From assembly GCA_026391235.1 (NCBI GenBank), contig JAPLDV010000317.1:1-7440 (forward strand): DNA of 7,440 nucleotides, read 5' to 3'. Below the pieces are notes generated by a model that worked only from the letters and a program-made list of their open reading frames with translations, was not told where the DNA came from and ran no database searches. This document shows positions 5,619 through 7,440 of the stretch, piece by piece. The stretch's first letter is position 1; every line of letters starts with the position of its first letter. The DNA comes from Bacteroidia bacterium. GTDB taxonomy: Bacteria; Bacteroidota; Bacteroidia; Bacteroidales; UBA12481. The position numbers and the translations under genes were made by a program.

Positions 5619-5671
5619 GGAGCTGTATTTATCACGTATTTACGACTGTTTCAATCATAAATAAAAAAGCC

Positions 5672-5699
5672 TTGACAAGTCTATACGGATAGATATATA
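5672..5699 (+). promoter_or_regulatory. Rightward sigma-70 type promoter
   Basis: A perfect -35 TTGACA (5672-5677) and a -10-like TATATA (5694-5699) are 16 bases apart. Transcription would begin near 5706, giving a leader of about 155 bases before the gene at 5862. The -10 and part of the spacer lie inside the GATA repeat. Confidence 0.6.
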
Positions 5700-5710
5700 G
5701 ATAGATAGAC
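5688..5710. repeat. GATA tetranucleotide repeat within the promoter
   Basis: The units at 5688, 5692, 5696, 5700 and 5704 read GATA, GATA, TATA, GATA, GATA, followed by GAC. GTCTAT at 5679 and ATAGAC at 5705 also form inverted arms around it. It may be the operator of the ribbon-helix-helix protein, which typically binds short tandem sites. Confidence 0.6.
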
Positions 5711-5763
5711 AAGAATTCTTCCAAACATAGGACCATGAAAAAGCAAATAACGATAAATCAAGA

Positions 5764-5842
5764 ACCCCTTGAAAATTCCTGCAATGGTGACGTTGTGGGC
5801 GGTCCCTATGGCCGGGAAAAATTTTTGAGGGGTTTTTGTTTC
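5764..5842 (+). ncRNA. Three-way-junction leader RNA with terminator-like end (attenuator or small RNA)
   Basis: P1 is ACCCCTTGAAAATT (5764-5777) with AATTTTTGAGGGGT (5820-5833), all 14 positions paired with two adjacent G-U wobbles. P2 (5778-5799) is a nine-pair stem closed by the tetraloop GTGA (5787-5790), a GNRA loop. P3 (5800-5814) is CGGTC/GGCCG around CCTAT. The only joining bases are GGAAA (5815-5819). P1 runs into TTTTTGTTTC (5833-5842). The RBS of the next gene (AAGGAG, 5855-5860) comes after it, so the structure could act as an attenuator, or end a small RNA starting near 5706. No known riboswitch or ribozyme core was recognised. Confidence 0.55.
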
Positions 5843-5861
5843 AGAAAGGAAGGTAAGGAGA

Positions 5862-6158
5862 ATGCCAAGAAAAACGAGGGAATTTACATTCAAGGACGAG
5901 ACTTTTACATTGGAGGAAATCAGCATCTGGAAGACCCACCCCGCGCATGTGCTTATTGACGTGATTGATGAATATCTCTATCAGCACTTAGAGCTTCCAG
6001 AAATACACGGTGCTTCAGGTATCTTGCTGACGCTTTTATATGATTTTAGGAGCAAACTTGAAAGCATAGATGAGATACTCAACAACCTTGACGTGGAACT
6101 GCGGGAAATGGGAGTTTATAAGAAACCGGAAATGGAACAAGAGGCCGTGGCGGGCTAA
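5862..6158 (+). CDS. Unknown 98-residue helical protein
   Basis: The ATG closely follows AAGGAG. The product begins with a basic strand-like stretch (MPRKTREFTFKDETFTLEEI) and is then mostly helical (HVLIDVIDEYLYQHLEL, then SGILLTLLYDFRSKLESIDEILNNLDVELREM). The heptad-like leucines in the second half suggest a coiled-coil or dimer. No family is recognised. It is the only gene between the structured leader and the integrase, so any control by the ribbon-helix-helix protein or the leader would act on it. An overlapping frame (5735-5959) with a poor RBS is probably not a gene. Confidence 0.75.
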   Translation: MPRKTREFTFKDETFTLEEISIWKTHPAHVLIDVIDEYLYQHLELPEIHGASGILLTLLYDFRSKLESIDEILNNLDVELREMGVYKKPEMEQEAVAG

Positions 6159-6192
6159 ATGAAGCACCGGAAATCAGGATTGCTTTATAACC

Positions 6193-6216
6193 AGGGGCCG
6201 GGGTGTCCTGGCCCCT
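6193..6216 (+). other. GC-rich hairpin before the integrase
   Basis: AGGGGCC (6193-6199) pairs with GGCCCCT (6210-6216), extended inside by three more pairs (one G-U) to a GTGT loop: ten pairs in 24 bases. No T-run follows. It ends about six bases before the purine-rich RBS (GGAAAGGGGGAA) and may limit transcription or translation of the integrase. Confidence 0.6.
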
Positions 6217-6231
6217 ATCGGAAAGGGGGAA

Positions 6232-7360
6232 ATGAAAATGGCAGTAAGAAAAAGGGGTGCTACCTGGCAGATCGATTATATTGATCCGTCAGGGAAACGA
6301 ATCCGCAAGTCTTTCAAGAAAAAGAAAGACGCAGACGCGGAACATGCGAAACGGGTTTCATTGATTGCCGAAGGGCGTTACCTGGACATAAAAAAGGATT
6401 GTAAGACAACATTCGGGGAACTTCTAAGGAAGTATGATGAAAACTATCAGCATCAGCGGAGCTTCAAAAATTGGAAAGAATTGTGTCTCAAAAACTTCAA
6501 GAATTACTTTAATAGCGAGACTCTTCTTTCAAATATTCGATATGTTGATGTTGAAACCTATCGGAACCATCTGAGACAGAAAAAAACCTGTAAAAATACT
6601 ATTAGAACCGATGCAAGCGTCAATCGTGAAATCGCTTGTTTGCACCATCTGTTTGCAAAAGCGGTTGAATGGGAAATGTCAGAACAAAACCCTTTTGACA
6701 GAGGACGTTCCCTTCTTGTTAAAGAAAATAACTCGCGGCTACGTTATTTAAGTGAAAATGAGATTCCCAGGCTTTTACAGGCGAATGAGACGCGGGGAAA
6801 TCCTGAGCCTTAAATGGGATCAAGTAAAGAATGGATTAATCTATCTTAAGAATACGAAAACGGACACACCCCGACAAATACCTATCAATGACGACCTGGA
6901 CAAGCTTTTTAAAGGGATTCGGAAGCAACAGAAGGTAGGTACGGAGTATGTTATAACATTCAACCGAAAGGCAAAAAAGGAAATGATACACTCTCTTGTG
7001 TTAGTAAATTTAGAGCAAGCAAATAGAATAAACAGCGTGAAAGTGTCCTTTGCTTCTGAATTAAGAACGTCATGAATTGAAGATTTTCGTTTCCATTACT
7101 TGAGACACACCATTGCAACCCATTTAATTATGAAGGGCGGTACATTAAAGGAAGTGCAGGAAATACTTGGACACAAGACCATGACCATGACATTGAGATA
7201 TGCACATCTAAGCCAGGATCACAAAAAGAAAGCGGTTAATCTTTTGAATGGATTAACCGCTTCTGAAACTAAGGCAGAAAATGTTGACGTGTCACAAAAT
7301 GTCACAAAAACTAATTTTGACCCTTCTTTTGAAACTTGCCATACTGCTAACTGCCTGTAA
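6232..7360 (+). pseudogene. int: Tyrosine integrase, broken by a deletion/frameshift and an in-frame TGA
   Basis: A site-specific recombinase that would insert the element at the adjacent tRNA. Fragment 1 (from ATG 6232) has the N-terminal Arm/AP2-like DNA-binding region (GATWQIDYIDPSGKRIRKSF) and the SAM-like core-binding domain, through LSENEIPRLLQA. It then leaves frame near 6784 and stops at 6813. The frame is recovered at MRRGEILSLKWDQV (from 6785), which carries Arg I. The helix normally between these (about 15-20 residues in the family) is missing, so a deletion of roughly 50 bases is likely. A TGA at 7073-7075 then stands where relatives have glycine (TS-stop-IEDFRFH for an AGIEDFRFH-like motif). 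The last part has LRHT (Arg II region), EILGHKT and the nucleophile in LRYAHLS. About 19 residues after YVITFNRKA look like extra sequence. The protein is almost certainly inactive as encoded. The 3' end touches the tRNA, the standard layout of an integrase at its att site. Confidence 0.9.
7222..7262 (-). terminator. Intrinsic terminator for the tRNA, inside the integrase 3' end
   Basis: AAGCGGTTAATC (7230-7241) and GATTAACCGCTT (7251-7262) are perfect 12-base inverted repeats around a 9-base loop. On the minus strand the stem is followed by TCTTTTTGT (7229-7221), a proper terminator tail. It lies about 100 bases downstream of the minus-strand tRNA. On the plus strand the same bases encode KAVNLLNGLTA of the integrase and have no T-run. 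Confidence 0.75.
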
Positions 7361-7365
7361 TTACT

Positions 7366-7390
7366 TGGTGAGCCCAGTCGGGGTCGAACA
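7366..7390. other. Probable attachment site (tRNA 3' end)
   Basis: Tyrosine integrases of this type usually recombine in the T-arm and acceptor 3' part of a tRNA. The integrase frame stops six bases before the CCA, so the core should lie in about these bases. No second copy occurs in the window, so the other end would be left of it. Confidence 0.4.
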
Positions 7391-7440
7391 GACAACCTAC
7401 TCATAAAGAGTCAGTTGCTATACCAGCTGAGCTAAGGAGG
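7366..7440 (-). tRNA. tRNA-Lys(CTT)-like gene, degenerate, cut one base short by the window
   Basis: The minus strand reads a tRNA layout ending in CCA (7368-7366): TAGCTCAGCTGGTA D-arm, anticodon loop CTCTTTA with anticodon CTT, variable AGGTT, T-loop TTCGACC. Several pairs fail: D-stem C-T, anticodon stem G-G, T-stem T-C, and about three of the six visible acceptor pairs. Position 37 is T rather than the usual purine. It may therefore be a pseudo-tRNA or a hybrid left by integration. The 3' end faces the integrase. Confidence 0.7.

Noticed and set aside
5421..5660. 79-codon plus-strand frame rich in hydrophobic residues
   Set aside because: It is the complement of the ribbon-helix-helix gene on the minus strand; reversed lysine-rich codons give its Phe/Leu runs.
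5764..5833. Hammerhead or c-di-GMP riboswitch at the three-way junction
   Set aside because: The GGAAA joint recalls the hammerhead GAAA, but there is no CUGANGA box, and the conserved GEMM bases are missing.
5681..5926. 81-codon minus-strand frame
   Set aside because: It crosses the GATA repeat and the promoter and lies antisense to the leader and the start of the 5862 gene; it has no RBS or family.
5735..5959. 74-codon plus-strand frame behind the promoter
   Set aside because: It covers the three-way-junction RNA and overlaps the better-supported gene at 5862 in another frame. Its RBS is weak and there is no motif. A short leader peptide remains possible.
3702..7075. Reassigned TGA (glycine or tryptophan code) to explain two in-frame TGAs
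   Set aside because: The primase-helicase, HTH, TerS-like and other genes stop sensibly at TGA, so the standard code fits; decay is simpler.
1..7440. CRISPR array
   Set aside because: The only array, GTAAAC, has 10-14 base spacing and no spacers of 25-40 bases; no cas genes are present.

Overview
The window is the right-hand part of an integrated mobile genetic element. It has a replication module on the left, a train of small phage-type genes in the middle, an AT-rich cargo island in antisense, and a decayed tyrosine integrase that runs up to the 3' end of a tRNA-Lys-like sequence at the right edge. The protein style (CHC2-TOPRIM-RecA primase-helicase, Arm-type tyrosine recombinase, small HTH and ribbon-helix-helix regulators), the clear Shine-Dalgarno sites and the moderate base composition fit a Gram-negative bacterium. 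My best guess is Desulfobacterota (the former Deltaproteobacteria), but nothing in the window proves that.

Region 1 (1-1830): the 3' part of a primase-helicase gene, followed at once by eleven copies of GTAAAC on both strands. They form two groups flanking a short AT-rich stretch, which is the layout of an iteron origin just downstream of its initiator. Region 2 (1821-4555): two small excisionase/AlpA-like HTH proteins, an HTH protein resembling a terminase small subunit, and a run of short genes. Two of these share a roughly 38-residue 'KDPRYS' module present three times in all, and one reading frame is cut by a single in-frame TGA. Most genes have a good ribosome-binding site, and several gaps hold a hairpin. 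No terminase large subunit, portal, capsid or tail gene is visible.

Region 3 (4556-5840): a gene-free 250-base stretch with several predicted hairpins and a terminator-like end. Then, on the minus strand, a ribbon-helix-helix regulator and a CsgG-like lipoprotein with a G8 tract at its start. A rightward promoter inside a GATA tetranucleotide repeat follows, then a leader that folds on paper into a compact three-way junction ending in U-rich sequence. Region 4 (5862-7440): an unknown 98-residue gene, a GC-rich hairpin, the broken integrase, a minus-strand terminator inside its 3' end, and the tRNA-like sequence.

Taken together, primase-helicase, flanked-iteron origin, Xis/AlpA-like regulators, a TerS-like gene, integrase at a tRNA and no structural genes resemble a phage satellite (PICI/SaPI-like). 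The left part is missing, so a remnant prophage or integrative plasmid is not excluded. The integrase and the tRNA both look mutated, so the right end may no longer excise.
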